From Aestuariirhabdus litorea (GTDB lineage Bacteria > Pseudomonadota > Gammaproteobacteria > Pseudomonadales > Aestuariirhabdaceae): DNA of 64,000 nt. The stretch spans positions 1,488,001-1,552,000 of the forward strand of contig NZ_QWEZ01000001.1 of NCBI RefSeq assembly GCF_003864255.1, in the 5' to 3' direction. The notes under the pieces were generated by a model that worked only from the letters and a program-made list of their open reading frames with translations, made no database searches and was not told the DNA's origin. Of the stretch, positions 1 through 8,434 are shown piece after piece (position 1 is the first letter of the stretch; each line of letters begins with the position of its first letter). The translations under genes and the position numbers were made by a program.

Positions 1-1263
1 GTTGAGCAACCCGATAGCGAGCGCCTGAATTATGTCCGCCAGTTTCCGGCATCGGAGCACAGTGTCAGTGACAAAGGCCGTAAACCCAATGTGGTGCTGA
101 TCATGCTGGAGTCGCTGGGAGCGAGCCGGCTGGGCGTCTACAACAACCCACTGACCCCCTCCCCTAACCTGGATCACATTGCGCGTAACGGCTGGTTTAT
201 GCCCAATTTCTACGTGCCTGTTTCCGGTACGGCGCGCACGGTCTTTGCCAGCCTCACCGGCCTGCCCGACGTCACCCGAGTCAATACCGCCAGCCGCAAT
301 ACGCTGATTACCGAACAGCTGATGATCATCAATGAGTTCAAGGACTACCAAAAGCACTATCTGATTGGTGGCAGCCTGGGCTGGGCCAACATGAGTGCCG
401 TCATCAACCACAACATACCCGACATCCATATCTCCGAGGAGGGCTCCTTCAGCTCGCCCAACGTGGATGTCTGGGGTATCTCCGATCTGGACCTGTTCAA
501 GGAGTCCGATAAGGTCTTCCGCCAACTGCCGGATGAACAGCCCTTCCTGGCCATTATCCAGACCGCCGGTAACCACCGCCCCTTCACTATTCCCGATAAC
601 AACGATGACTTTGTCGTCGACAACAGCCACAGCGATGAGGCCCTTAGCAAGGCCGGCTTCCGCAGCGCTGCCCAGTACAATGCGGTTCGCCTGCTGGATT
701 ACAACATCGGTCGCTTTATGGAAATGGCCAAAGAGAGTGGCTACTTCGATAACACCATCTTCGTCTTCTACGGTGATCACAACAACCGAATCACCGAAAC
801 CCCACACATGAAGCCCTTTTACGAGGCGCTGGATCTGGACGGCCTCCACGTGCCCCACATGATTTACGCCCCCAAGCTGCTCCAGCCCCGGGTCATTGAG
901 GGGGCGGTCAGCCTGGTGGATGTGTTCCCCACACTGGCGGGACTGGTCGGTATCCCCTACCGCAACACCACCCTCGGACGTGACATCAATCGGCCGGCAC
1001 CCGAGGGGGAGCGGGTGGTTTACACCCAGACCTCCCACAAGACAACACCGGTGATTGGCGCCATCACCAAGGACTATATGCTACGCATCGATTACAACAA
1101 CGATGTCATCAAGTTGCACGACCTCAACTCCGACACACCGGCGGAGGATGTGAGTGGGCAGCACCCGGAAAAGGCAGAGAAACTGACCCAGCTGGCCAAG
1201 GGATTCTATGAAACCACCCGCTACCTGCTGCACCACAACAATGAACGCAGCCTGGCCCAGTAA
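1..1263 (+). CDS. LTA-synthase-type sulfatase / phosphoglycerol transferase, 5' truncated
   Basis: The reading frame is open from base 1, so the start and the expected N-terminal membrane segments lie outside the window; 420 codons are present. It belongs to the alkaline-phosphatase-like sulfatase superfamily, in the LTA synthase / phosphoglycerol transferase branch. Visible motifs are NVVLIMLES near base 91 (first metal-binding strand), a GTARTVFASLTG segment that should carry the nucleophilic Thr, the TAGNHRPFTIP motif typical of this branch, and FYGDHNN (metal ligands Asp and His). Family members sit in the inner membrane with a periplasmic catalytic domain and transfer phosphoglycerol or phosphoethanolamine groups to envelope glycans or lipids. 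The substrate cannot be told from sequence. It converges on the sialidase-like pair. Confidence 0.85.
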   Translation, partial: VEQPDSERLNYVRQFPASEHSVSDKGRKPNVVLIMLESLGASRLGVYNNPLTPSPNLDHIARNGWFMPNFYVPVSGTARTVFASLTGLPDVTRVNTASRNTLITEQLMIINEFKDYQKHYLIGGSLGWANMSAVINHNIPDIHISEEGSFSSPNVDVWGISDLDLFKESDKVFRQLPDEQPFLAIIQTAGNHRPFTIPDNNDDFVVDNSHSDEALSKAGFRSAAQYNAVRLLDYNIGRFMEMAKESGYFDNTIFVFYGDHNNRITETPHMKPFYEALDLDGLHVPHMIYAPKLLQPRVIEGAVSLVDVFPTLAGLVGIPYRNTTLGRDINRPAPEGERVVYTQTSHKTTPVIGAITKDYMLRIDYNNDVIKLHDLNSDTPAEDVSGQHPEKAEKLTQLAKGFYETTRYLLHHNNERSLAQ

Positions 1264-1296
1264 AACAGCCACCTATCCAGCCTAAACGACCAGCAA

Positions 1297-1315
1297 GGGC
1301 GCAGGGAGTGCGCCC
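1297..1315. terminator. weak hairpin between convergent genes
   Basis: GGGCGC and GCGCCC pair around a 7-base loop in the 53-bp gap between the sulfatase stop and the convergent membrane-protein stop. There is no T-run on either side, so a terminator role is only suggested by position. Confidence 0.3.
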
Positions 1316-1316
1316 G

Positions 1317-1913
1317 CTAGGGGGTGTCCGCCGCTTTACGGCCCAGCGATTTAACGGCGTCTCGCAACACCTGTGCGGCTGCATAGAAGACCAGCATAGG
1401 GTCGAGGAGATAGTCCCACAGGTTTCTCGACTCAAGCCCCCACTCCAGAATCCAGAGCAGCAAGGCCAGACAGAAGAGAGCAACAGCCCACCAACAGCGG
1501 AGGTAAACCATCGCCAGCGTCAAGGCACCCAAAGGCAACACCAGGGCTGAGCTAAACCCCCAGCGGTAAGGGTCCGTCAAACCGACCCCCAGGGAAAAGG
1601 TATAAAAGGGAATCGCAACCAGTAGCGTCAAAAGCGAGAGCATCCGCCACTGGGCCTCGTTGACCGGGCTCTTGATCAGCGCCGCCCGTTCCAGAGCACT
1701 CATCGTCAGCAGCCCCAGCGTAAGAATGGAGAAGTCCCCCAACCCGCCCCTCAGCAGATCAATGAGCGCGACACCCTCCATCAGAGGAAGGGGAAGCAGG
1801 AGAATCAGTACGATGCCCACCACCGAAAGCAGGCGGTGGGAAGAGAGGGAGCGCGGTAGCAGGCAGAAGAGCAGCAGCCCGTACCCGCTCAACGACAGGG
1901 TCCATGGAATCAT
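1317..1913 (-). CDS. multi-pass membrane protein of unknown function
   Basis: A 198-residue, very Leu-rich protein with about five or six hydrophobic stretches, starting with a segment at residues 8-20 and ending with a short basic, cytoplasm-like tail (KSLGRKAADTP). I recognise no family. Its ATG overlaps the stop of the upstream sialidase-like gene in a TAATG junction (1 bp shared), so the two are very probably translationally coupled and work together at the inner membrane. Function is not inferred beyond that. Confidence 0.7.
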   Translation of the reverse strand: MIPWTLSLSGYGLLLFCLLPRSLSSHRLLSVVGIVLILLLPLPLMEGVALIDLLRGGLGDFSILTLGLLTMSALERAALIKSPVNEAQWRMLSLLTLLVAIPFYTFSLGVGLTDPYRWGFSSALVLPLGALTLAMVYLRCWWAVALFCLALLLWILEWGLESRNLWDYLLDPMLVFYAAAQVLRDAVKSLGRKAADTP

Positions 1914-3193
1914 TACAACAGGCTCCTTAACCAGCCTTCACTGAACTCCAGATGCTTGATGGCGCTGCGGTTCCAGGTAAAAACCACCTGTATATTGCCC
2001 GACCGGGTTCTGATGGCGTAGGGGTAGTCGTATTGGAAGTAGCAGCTATCGGCCCGACACATCTCTCCGCTCGCTCTCCCTTTCAGTTCGGCCAGCTCGC
2101 CATGTCGATGGGGGTAGGGTTTTAGCAGCTCTGAAAGCTCCGCTTCCATCATCTGCTCAAACTCCCTTCGTTGCGGGCGGTTGGCGTACAAGTGGGAGGC
2201 ATCCTCAAAGTAATGCGCCACCCGCCACTCCCCCTCAGGGGACGCCACCAGGAGCGCCAGACGATCGCGTTCATCCTCGGTGTCGTTACCGATAAGCCAC
2301 TCCATGCCCAAGGCACTGAAACCGGCCAGGGCGGAATTCGGGTTGGCGACCCCGATTTTTTCCGGAGTATCAGCAGCTTCCTCATGAACAAGCCTTGTCT
2401 TGAGGACACGATAGGGTCCCTCCTCGCCGGCAAAGCGCAGATACACATGGGCATGCTCGGGCGAACGGGGCAGGACCACCGGCTGCAAGGACTCTTTGCC
2501 ATCGCTCAGGCGCACCTTATCGATCAGGCGGCCATCCTGGTCAAGACGCAAAACCTCGCCGAACTTACCAGCAAACTCGTGATACGCCGGCACCCCCAAG
2601 GTGCCATCTTCGTATCGAAAGGGAACCCCTTTGACCAGGGTGCTGAGATTAAAAAAAGGTGAGGTCACCAGCCGTTCCGGGATTCCCCAACTGAGCCCTG
2701 CATCGGTCGATTTGATCAGGTTCAGTTGACTGGTCGCCCACCCCCCAACCGAGACACTGACGTAAATCATCCATAACTGGCCATCAGGGCCATTAACCAG
2801 AACCGGGTTGCCCAGCTTCTTGATAAATCGACGGGTACCCTCCTGGGTCATCCTGGGAGAAACCAGGGTAAAACTCGGGGTCCAATTGCTGGTTTTGGGA
2901 TCATAGTAGGCGCCATCAATGGTGACATCACGGGCTCCCTCTCGACTCCCCCCGAACCAGGCGGCCAGCAGGCGCCCATCCTCGAGCTCCACGATACTGG
3001 GGGCATGCACCATTATCGTTTTACCATCGGAAGCGATGCGTTCACGCAGGATCACCTCATCACCGGTGTCAGCGTACCGGGCAAGCTGGAAGCGTTGCTC
3101 CGGCTCTCCGGGAGCCACAAGCCATACCCCTACAAACAGCAAACTTACAGCGAGCGCTATCGCCCACTGCAGTCCGAACTTAGGATCCAACAA
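1913..3193 (-). CDS. membrane-anchored sialidase-like (BNR/Asp-box) protein
   Basis: 426 residues. A hydrophobic signal-anchor at about 9-28 is followed by a sialidase-type beta-propeller. The segment MVHAPSIVELEDGRLLAAWFGGSREG (61-86) resembles the first blade of COG4692-type predicted neuraminidases, and a clear Asp-box SxDxGxxW is at 162-169 (S162, D164, G166, W169). The protein should be tethered to the inner membrane with the propeller in the periplasm. True sialidase activity is not established: propellers of this type also act on other glycans. It is coupled to the downstream membrane protein and converges with the sulfatase, suggesting an envelope-glycan locus; this is inference from context only. 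Confidence 0.75.
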   Translation of the reverse strand: MLDPKFGLQWAIALAVSLLFVGVWLVAPGEPEQRFQLARYADTGDEVILRERIASDGKTIMVHAPSIVELEDGRLLAAWFGGSREGARDVTIDGAYYDPKTSNWTPSFTLVSPRMTQEGTRRFIKKLGNPVLVNGPDGQLWMIYVSVSVGGWATSQLNLIKSTDAGLSWGIPERLVTSPFFNLSTLVKGVPFRYEDGTLGVPAYHEFAGKFGEVLRLDQDGRLIDKVRLSDGKESLQPVVLPRSPEHAHVYLRFAGEEGPYRVLKTRLVHEEAADTPEKIGVANPNSALAGFSALGMEWLIGNDTEDERDRLALLVASPEGEWRVAHYFEDASHLYANRPQRREFEQMMEAELSELLKPYPHRHGELAELKGRASGEMCRADSCYFQYDYPYAIRTRSGNIQVVFTWNRSAIKHLEFSEGWLRSLL

Positions 3194-3359
3194 GCCTATT
3201 CATCTCCCAACATCATGAACCGCCCTGGGCCTGGCGGCCACTGCGGCAACTACTGATCCGGTCCCGTGTATCTACCAATTACCGGGCTCCTCAAAAGCGG
3301 ATAGCCTAATGAGTCTGCGAACATCAGACAAGCTGTGGTCAGCCCACAAAGGAGGGAAC

Positions 3360-3602
3360 GTGATCGCCGGCACCATTATTTCCAACCTGAACCTGCGCGA
3401 GCAGGTTGCAGCCGCCCTCCTGACCCTGCAGGGCAGGCAGATCTCCCTCGACCAGTACCTGCTGGCCAAAGGCTATCGATTCACCTCTGCGGAGGTCAGG
3501 CAGCGCTTCATCCAAACCCTCAGCTATGTCAGCGAGCGCATGCGCCAGACCGTTGACGAGCTGGAGGAGAAACGCCCCCACCTTCGATTGGTTAAGGGTT
3601 AG
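3360..3602 (+). CDS. small hypothetical protein, GTG start
   Basis: An 80-residue protein from GTG 3360. An in-frame ATG exists at 3309 (97 residues), but it has no ribosome binding site, while GTG 3360 follows a strong AAAGGAGG with 4-5 bp spacing, so I prefer the GTG. The protein is soluble and helical (NLREQVAAALLTLQGRQISLDQYLLAKGY...), with a basic C-terminus. I do not recognise the family. Its stop overlaps the convergent gene at 3599-3970 by 4 bp. Confidence 0.6.
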   Translation: MIAGTIISNLNLREQVAAALLTLQGRQISLDQYLLAKGYRFTSAEVRQRFIQTLSYVSERMRQTVDELEEKRPHLRLVKG

Positions 3603-3970
3603 CCTGCGGCTCCCTCATTGGTCGCACTGCGGCGGTTGATCGGCATCATCGGATAGCCACTTACCTCTTCGAGGCGCACCTTGAGGCTGCGGATCTGCCT
3701 CAGGTTGCCGTTCCAGTCGTAGCGATAGATACCGCTTTTACGCGCCGTAACGTGCAACACCCCGGCTTCCGCAACATTGACCAGCAGATGGGTGTGACCG
3801 GCACTTGAGGTATCGAAAACCAGCGTCAGGGGCGTTGATAGAGGGTGGTCGGGCTGGAAGCTCCAGCCCAGCAGGCTCGCCACCTCCATCAGGTGACCAT
3901 AGAGCACTGCACTATCCTTGCAGGAGTGCATATAGGATCGTGAGACGACCCCTACCACTGCGCCCTTCAT
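3599..3970 (-). CDS. hypothetical protein
   Basis: About 123 residues from ATG 3970. The frame stays open further upstream to 4111, but that would overlap the dUTPase gene by 74 bp, so the internal MKGAVVGVV start is preferred. The protein is predicted soluble and mixed alpha/beta with no motif I recognise. It lies just downstream of the dUTPase on the same strand (68 bp gap) and ends against the convergent small gene. The start site is uncertain: MHSCKDS, 13 residues further in, is another option. Confidence 0.5.
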   Translation of the reverse strand: MKGAVVGVVSRSYMHSCKDSAVLYGHLMEVASLLGWSFQPDHPLSTPLTLVFDTSSAGHTHLLVNVAEAGVLHVTARKSGIYRYDWNGNLRQIRSLKVRLEEVSGYPMMPINRRSATNEGAAG

Positions 3971-4037
3971 TCGCGGACCGCCCCTTATATGACAAACCAA
4001 TGACGCTGATAATACCCAATACCGACAAATTAAACAG

Positions 4038-4664
4038 CTATTTGGGGTACCGACTGGCAAGACCTTGATAAAGGTCATGGGAAAAGCTGTCCCGGCTTGC
4101 GTCCAGCTCAAGCAATAGCTCGGTCAGGTGCTCGTTATCCTCTCGCCCCTGCCACTGTTTCTGATACTCGCCGGTTTTGTAACCGTGATCCTGGCGAAAA
4201 CGGTTGAGGATATTTTTCCCCACGTAGGAGCGGTAGAGCTCGTCAAAGCTCATGCCAACCGCCAGCATCACCCGCGCAAACGCCTCCAACTCTGCGGAGC
4301 GGGAACCCAGGGTCGCATGGGCCAGGGCTTCAAAGGCTTCAATGATACCCATCGGTTGCTCCGAATCGAGCACCCCCTGCATTTGCCGGGCAAACCCTAT
4401 AACCGCTTCATCTTGCGGAATCTCGCCACAGTCCTGGATCAGCTGCGCCCACAGGAAGTGCGCAATATCGACCACCTCCAACACAATCTGCTCACGGTTA
4501 TCACTGCCATGCTTCCACCATTTCCAGTCACAATGGTCATTCACCGCCTCGGCCGCCTCCAGCCAGACGGCCCTAAACCAGGGACGATCCAACTCGATCC
4601 AGTTATGGTTGATCTTGCGATTGATCTCATCCTGCAACTGCAGCATCGTTTTCAGTTGATTCAT
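4038..4664 (-). CDS. dimeric (all-alpha) dUTP diphosphatase
   Basis: 208 residues. It hydrolyses dUTP to dUMP and PPi, keeping uracil out of DNA and feeding dTMP synthesis. It belongs to the MazG-like all-alpha NTP pyrophosphohydrolases (dUTPase_2), not the trimeric Dut family. The metal-binding signature is visible as ExxE at 36-39 (E36, E39) and ExxD at 63-66 (E63, D66), and the family's WKWWK motif is at 47-51. Cytosolic. It sits between rmuC (38 bp upstream) and a small hypothetical gene on the same strand, so may be co-transcribed with rmuC, another DNA-maintenance gene. Confidence 0.88.
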   Translation of the reverse strand: MNQLKTMLQLQDEINRKINHNWIELDRPWFRAVWLEAAEAVNDHCDWKWWKHGSDNREQIVLEVVDIAHFLWAQLIQDCGEIPQDEAVIGFARQMQGVLDSEQPMGIIEAFEALAHATLGSRSAELEAFARVMLAVGMSFDELYRSYVGKNILNRFRQDHGYKTGEYQKQWQGREDNEHLTELLLELDASRDSFSHDLYQGLASRYPK

Positions 4665-4702
4665 GGTAACTCTCTTTTAAACCTGACCCGACCCGGACCC
4701 AA

Positions 4703-6283
4703 TTACTCTTCTGGCGCCGCCACTTTAGGGGGAGCCTCTATCTGCGAAACCTGATCACCCGCATCCCCATCGGCGGACTCCAACAATGATTTGGGGAGTT
4801 CCTTCTTGACCCGAACCCCCAGCTCAAGAAAGCGTTGACTCTGGCGCACCAGGTTTCCTCGCCCTTCGCGCAGGCTATTCCAGGCCTCATGCCAGGTTTT
4901 CTGGCTGGTATCGATCTGCTTTCCAAGCTTTTCCATCGCTTCGACGACAACCCTGAGCTTGTCGTAAACCTTGGCACCCAGATCCGCCAGTTCTCGAGCG
5001 CTGTTGTTCTGGCGTTCCAGGCTCCAGAGGTTGGAAACCGTTCTCAGGGTAGCCAGAAGCGTGGTGGGAGTAACAACGACGATCCGCTTCTCAAACGCTT
5101 CCATAAAGAGGCGCTCATCGCGCTCGAACGCGACCATAAAGGCGGGTTCCACCGGCATAAAGAGGAACACGAAATCGGGCGAATTGATGCCCGGCAGTTT
5201 CTGGTAAGCCTTGTCGGACAGCCCCCTGATGTGCTGACGAACACTTTCGATATGGGCCCGCAAGGCCACATCTCGCTGGACCTCATCCTCCGCATTCACG
5301 TAGCTGGTGTAGGCATTCAGGCTCACTTTGGCATCGACAATGACATGTTTGCCTTCAGGAAGGTCGATGATTACATCGGGGCGATAGATCTTACCCTGGT
5401 CATCCCGCACCACCTGTTCACGACGATACTCCAGCCCCTTGCGCAAGCCGCTGCGCTCCAACACGGTTTCCAGCATCAACTCGCCCCAGTTGCCCTGGGT
5501 TTTGTTCTCCCCTCGCAGCGCCTTGGTGAGATTACCCGCCTCCTCAGTCATCTTCCGGTTGAGCTTGTGCAGCTCCTCGATCTGGGTACGCAGGCTGGTT
5601 CGCTCCTGGCTTTCGCTGGCATAGACATGGTCTACCCGTTTCCGGAAGTTTTCCAGTTGATCCTTAAAGGGCGACAGCAGGGTATCCAGCCCCTTACGGC
5701 TCTGCTCCTCAAAACTCTGCTGCTTGCTCTCGAAAATCTGGTTCGCCAGGTGCTCAAACTCCAGTTTAAGCTGCTTGCGATTGTTCTCCAGCAGCGCAAG
5801 CTTTTCCTGGGCATGTTGCCGCTCCTGGTCGAGGCTCTCCTTCAGCGCTGAGTGCTGTCGCTCGAGGGCCCCGAGGGATTCCCGCAGCTGAATCAGCTCC
5901 TTTTCGGCCGCTGATTCGCGCCGCTCCTGGGACTCAAGCCGATCGCGCAACCCCTGCTCGGTAGCTTGCTGGTGACTTAAGCGCTCACGGGTCTGGGCCA
6001 GCTCCGCCAGCACTTTCTCGCGCGCATCCGACAGTTTCACCTGCTGCTCAGCCAGCTCGGAGGAGCGCTCCGACTCGTGTATCAATTGCTGCTTGGCCAG
6101 GGCCAGCTCCTGCTCAAGCAGGCTTGCCCGGCTGGCCTCCTGGTCGCAGGAGTCCTGCAAAAGGCGGTTGCAAGCCTGCGAATGGGTTAACTGCCGATAC
6201 AGCAGCCCAAGGCTCACCATCAACAGCAGCAGCCCCCCGCCCGCTCCCGCCAATACCCACAGCATCAGTTGAGCCTGATCCAC
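4703..6283 (-). CDS. rmuC: DNA recombination protein RmuC
   Basis: 526 residues. An N-terminal membrane anchor (about 8-29) is followed by a long coiled coil (about 35-210, rich in Glu, Gln and Leu with heptad spacing) and the RmuC nuclease-like domain. The domain shows the PD-(D/E)xK-like core RPDVIIDLPEGKHVIVDAK near residue 310. RmuC limits inversion at short repeats and is thought to cleave aberrant DNA structures. The C-terminus is a short acidic/proline tail. The dUTPase gene follows 38 bp downstream. The length is in the family range. Confidence 0.93.
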   Translation of the reverse strand: MDQAQLMLWVLAGAGGGLLLLMVSLGLLYRQLTHSQACNRLLQDSCDQEASRASLLEQELALAKQQLIHESERSSELAEQQVKLSDAREKVLAELAQTRERLSHQQATEQGLRDRLESQERRESAAEKELIQLRESLGALERQHSALKESLDQERQHAQEKLALLENNRKQLKLEFEHLANQIFESKQQSFEEQSRKGLDTLLSPFKDQLENFRKRVDHVYASESQERTSLRTQIEELHKLNRKMTEEAGNLTKALRGENKTQGNWGELMLETVLERSGLRKGLEYRREQVVRDDQGKIYRPDVIIDLPEGKHVIVDAKVSLNAYTSYVNAEDEVQRDVALRAHIESVRQHIRGLSDKAYQKLPGINSPDFVFLFMPVEPAFMVAFERDERLFMEAFEKRIVVVTPTTLLATLRTVSNLWSLERQNNSARELADLGAKVYDKLRVVVEAMEKLGKQIDTSQKTWHEAWNSLREGRGNLVRQSQRFLELGVRVKKELPKSLLESADGDAGDQVSQIEAPPKVAAPEE

Positions 6284-6439
6284 TTTCCCCCCTTAGACCG
6301 ATCGGCTGCCCATGCAGACCGAACATTGTTTTTTCAAGCATGCCAGCCTATCCTATCGCCCCGGCAAACCCAAGAGCGGGTAATACATCTTCCCCAGCTA
6401 ACACTGACGACGGCTGCGGTTTAAGCGCACGAGAGCACA

Positions 6440-6841
6440 ATGAGCAAAAAAGACGACCTGATCAACCAAAGCCTTGAACGCTGCATGAAAGATGGCACCT
6501 TTATGGACCACTTTTACCAGCATTTTATCGATAGCGACCCACGCATTGCTGAAAAATTCACCAATACCGACATGGATAAACAGAAGCGGATGATGGACGC
6601 TTCCCTCCATATGCTGATGTTACTCAGCGCCGATTCCTCGGCGGGCATGGGGCACCTGCGCCATATTGGCAAAACCCACAGCCGTGAGCACCACAACATC
6701 AACCCTGACCTCTACGATTGCTGGTTTAACAGCCTTATGCAGACGGTCCGCGAATACGACAGCGAACTTACCCCTGAGATAGAGACCGCCTGGGCCGACG
6801 TCCTTAAGCCGGGCATGGAGAACATGCGCTCCATGTACTAG
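6440..6841 (+). CDS. bacterial globin-like protein
   Basis: 133 residues, single domain. It fits a short bacterial globin fold: A/B helices MKDGTFMDHFYQHFIDSDP, an F-helix region GHLRHIGKTHSREHHNI, and G/H helices around LYDCWFNSLMQTV. H80 in the KTHS segment is the likely proximal haem ligand (F8 position); the neighbouring H84 and H85 are unusual extra histidines. Cytosolic. It probably binds haem and an O2- or NO-like ligand, or acts as a sensor; nothing in the neighbours fixes a pathway. Divergent from rmuC, with its own promoter region. Confidence 0.72.
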   Translation: MSKKDDLINQSLERCMKDGTFMDHFYQHFIDSDPRIAEKFTNTDMDKQKRMMDASLHMLMLLSADSSAGMGHLRHIGKTHSREHHNINPDLYDCWFNSLMQTVREYDSELTPEIETAWADVLKPGMENMRSMY

Positions 6842-6883
6842 CCCTCGCCACCGGGGCCGGCAAACCAGGCCCCGGCGACAGGC

Positions 6884-7951
6884 TCAGCGCTGACCGATAT
6901 TGAGTAACACTTTCCCCTGGCGCCCTTTGGTGCTGGCCATTTCCAGCGCAGCGACCACCTCCTCCAGCGCAAACAGGCGCTCCACCGGCGCCTCGAATAT
7001 CCCCTCCAGCTGCAGCCGCTTAAGTTCACGCAGAATCATCAACATCTGCAGCGGGTGTTGCTGCCCCAGCCAGTTGAGAGCAAAAAAACCGGTCAGGCGA
7101 GCAACCGGCATCATCAGGTCTCGCGAGGGAAGCGTGATGGGGTGGTTCGCCAGCGTGCCGAAGAGCACCATATGGCCACCAAGGCCGAGACATTGCACCA
7201 TCGCCCCAGCCAGCCCCCCCCCCACCGCATCCATGGCATAATCGGCGCCTTTGCCGCCGGTGATCTCCGCCACCTGGTCACTCAGCCCTTCACCCTCACC
7301 CACCAGCACATGCCGGGCCCCCATCGCCAACAGCTGGTCGGCGCTCTCCTTGCTGCGCACCAGATTAATGGTATTGACCCCCAACTGCTCCGCCAGCCGG
7401 ATCACTATCTTCCCGAGGGAGGAAGCAGCGGCGCTCTGCAGCAACCAGCCTCCCCGCTTTACCCGCAGCACACGAGTCAACATCACATAAGCGGACAAGG
7501 GGTTTACGATAAACATGGCCGCCTGCTCATCACTGAGCTGATCGGGAACCGGCAAGGCTTTCCTGGCATCCACCACACAGTAGTCCTGCCAGGTTCCATG
7601 GGGCGGGCCACCGGCCACTGCCACCCGCCTCCCCTTAAGGCGACGAGCCAGCCAGCCACTGCCACAGGCCTCTACCACACCCACCCCCTCACCGCCGAGG
7701 GCATAGGGCAGCTCCGGGTAGGGAAGGCGCCCCTCAGGATCAAAAACCGGGTGCGGGCGCCCACGGTTCCAGACCAGGTGCTCCAGCGCCTGTCGGTAGT
7801 CACCGCGGATAAAGTTGAGATCAGAGGGGTTAACCGGGCTCAGCAACATCTTCACCCGGACCTGCCCCGGGCCTGGGGTGGGTGGCTCTACATCGACCAG
7901 TTGTACTCGATCAAAACCTTCCGATAAGTGGGTAATCTGTACCGATCTCAT
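6884..7951 (-). CDS. zinc-independent MDR oxidoreductase (quinone / enoyl reductase type)
   Basis: 355 residues of the medium-chain dehydrogenase/reductase superfamily. The N-terminal GroES-like domain has the SPVNPSDLNFIRGDY motif of the quinone-oxidoreductase / 2-enoyl thioester reductase branch and lacks the catalytic zinc Cys/His pattern. A Rossmann domain follows (QSAAASSLGKIVIRLAEQLG, about 180-200), ending in the usual FALEEVVAALEMA...GKVLLNI tail. Likely reduces an enoyl-CoA or quinone-like substrate with NADPH. It stands alone between convergent globin and divergent hypothetical genes, so the substrate is open. Confidence 0.8.
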   Translation of the reverse strand: MRSVQITHLSEGFDRVQLVDVEPPTPGPGQVRVKMLLSPVNPSDLNFIRGDYRQALEHLVWNRGRPHPVFDPEGRLPYPELPYALGGEGVGVVEACGSGWLARRLKGRRVAVAGGPPHGTWQDYCVVDARKALPVPDQLSDEQAAMFIVNPLSAYVMLTRVLRVKRGGWLLQSAAASSLGKIVIRLAEQLGVNTINLVRSKESADQLLAMGARHVLVGEGEGLSDQVAEITGGKGADYAMDAVGGGLAGAMVQCLGLGGHMVLFGTLANHPITLPSRDLMMPVARLTGFFALNWLGQQHPLQMLMILRELKRLQLEGIFEAPVERLFALEEVVAALEMASTKGRQGKVLLNIGQR

Positions 7952-8059
7952 TCATCCCCCATAGCCCCTGCGGGCGTCCAATTAACACTTCACCCCGGCA
8001 CCGGGGCTATGAAATAATGATGATGAGAGAGCCTGCATCACCCAGTTCCGAGGGGCGCT

Positions 8060-8434
8060 ATGATCAACCACATTCAACGCGTGTTTGAACTCATTAGCCA
8101 AGGCCATTTTGCCACCATCGTTTATCAGGGGCAGCGCCTGAGTGATGCCGAACTCAATGCCCTTGCCTATATGGTTGAGCACCGCGATCCACCCTCCTTC
8201 GCCATCCCCGAACTCAACCGGGCCCTTGGGCTCAAAAGCTTCGATGCCGAACCGGTCTCCCACCTGCTGGCGCAGCTCAGTAGCAGCTGCATCGAAATCA
8301 CCCTACCGGAAAAAAGGCAGCACATCGAGTTGATCAGCCGCTACAGCATCCGCCCCCCAAAGGTAATCTGCGAATTCCCCGCCGCCTTCATCGAGCTAGT
8401 GACGACCGGAGACCTCAACCGTCGTCCGAACTGA
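8060..8434 (+). CDS. hypothetical protein
   Basis: 124 residues, no signal peptide or membrane segment. I do not recognise the family. The sequence looks helical in the first half (INHIQRVFELISQGHFATIV) with a C-terminal mixed region (RYSIRPPKVICEFPAAFIELV). Its last 39 bp overlap the 3' end of the convergent Lrp-family gene, an unusually long antisense overlap. An ATG-led frame with a plausible site (GGGGCGCT) precedes it. Divergent from the MDR oxidoreductase. Confidence 0.6.
   Translation: MINHIQRVFELISQGHFATIVYQGQRLSDAELNALAYMVEHRDPPSFAIPELNRALGLKSFDAEPVSHLLAQLSSSCIEITLPEKRQHIELISRYSIRPPKVICEFPAAFIELVTTGDLNRRPN

Noticed and set aside
3309-3359. ATG 3309 as the start of the small gene ending at 3602
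   Set aside because: It lacks a ribosome site, whereas GTG 3360 in the same frame follows AAAGGAGG.
4835-5851. 338-codon plus-strand ORF over rmuC
   Set aside because: Complement of a coiled-coil gene, which commonly gives long Leu-rich antisense frames.
7055-7927. 290-codon plus-strand ORF over the MDR oxidoreductase
   Set aside because: Antisense shadow; the minus-strand frame carries the full MDR fold.
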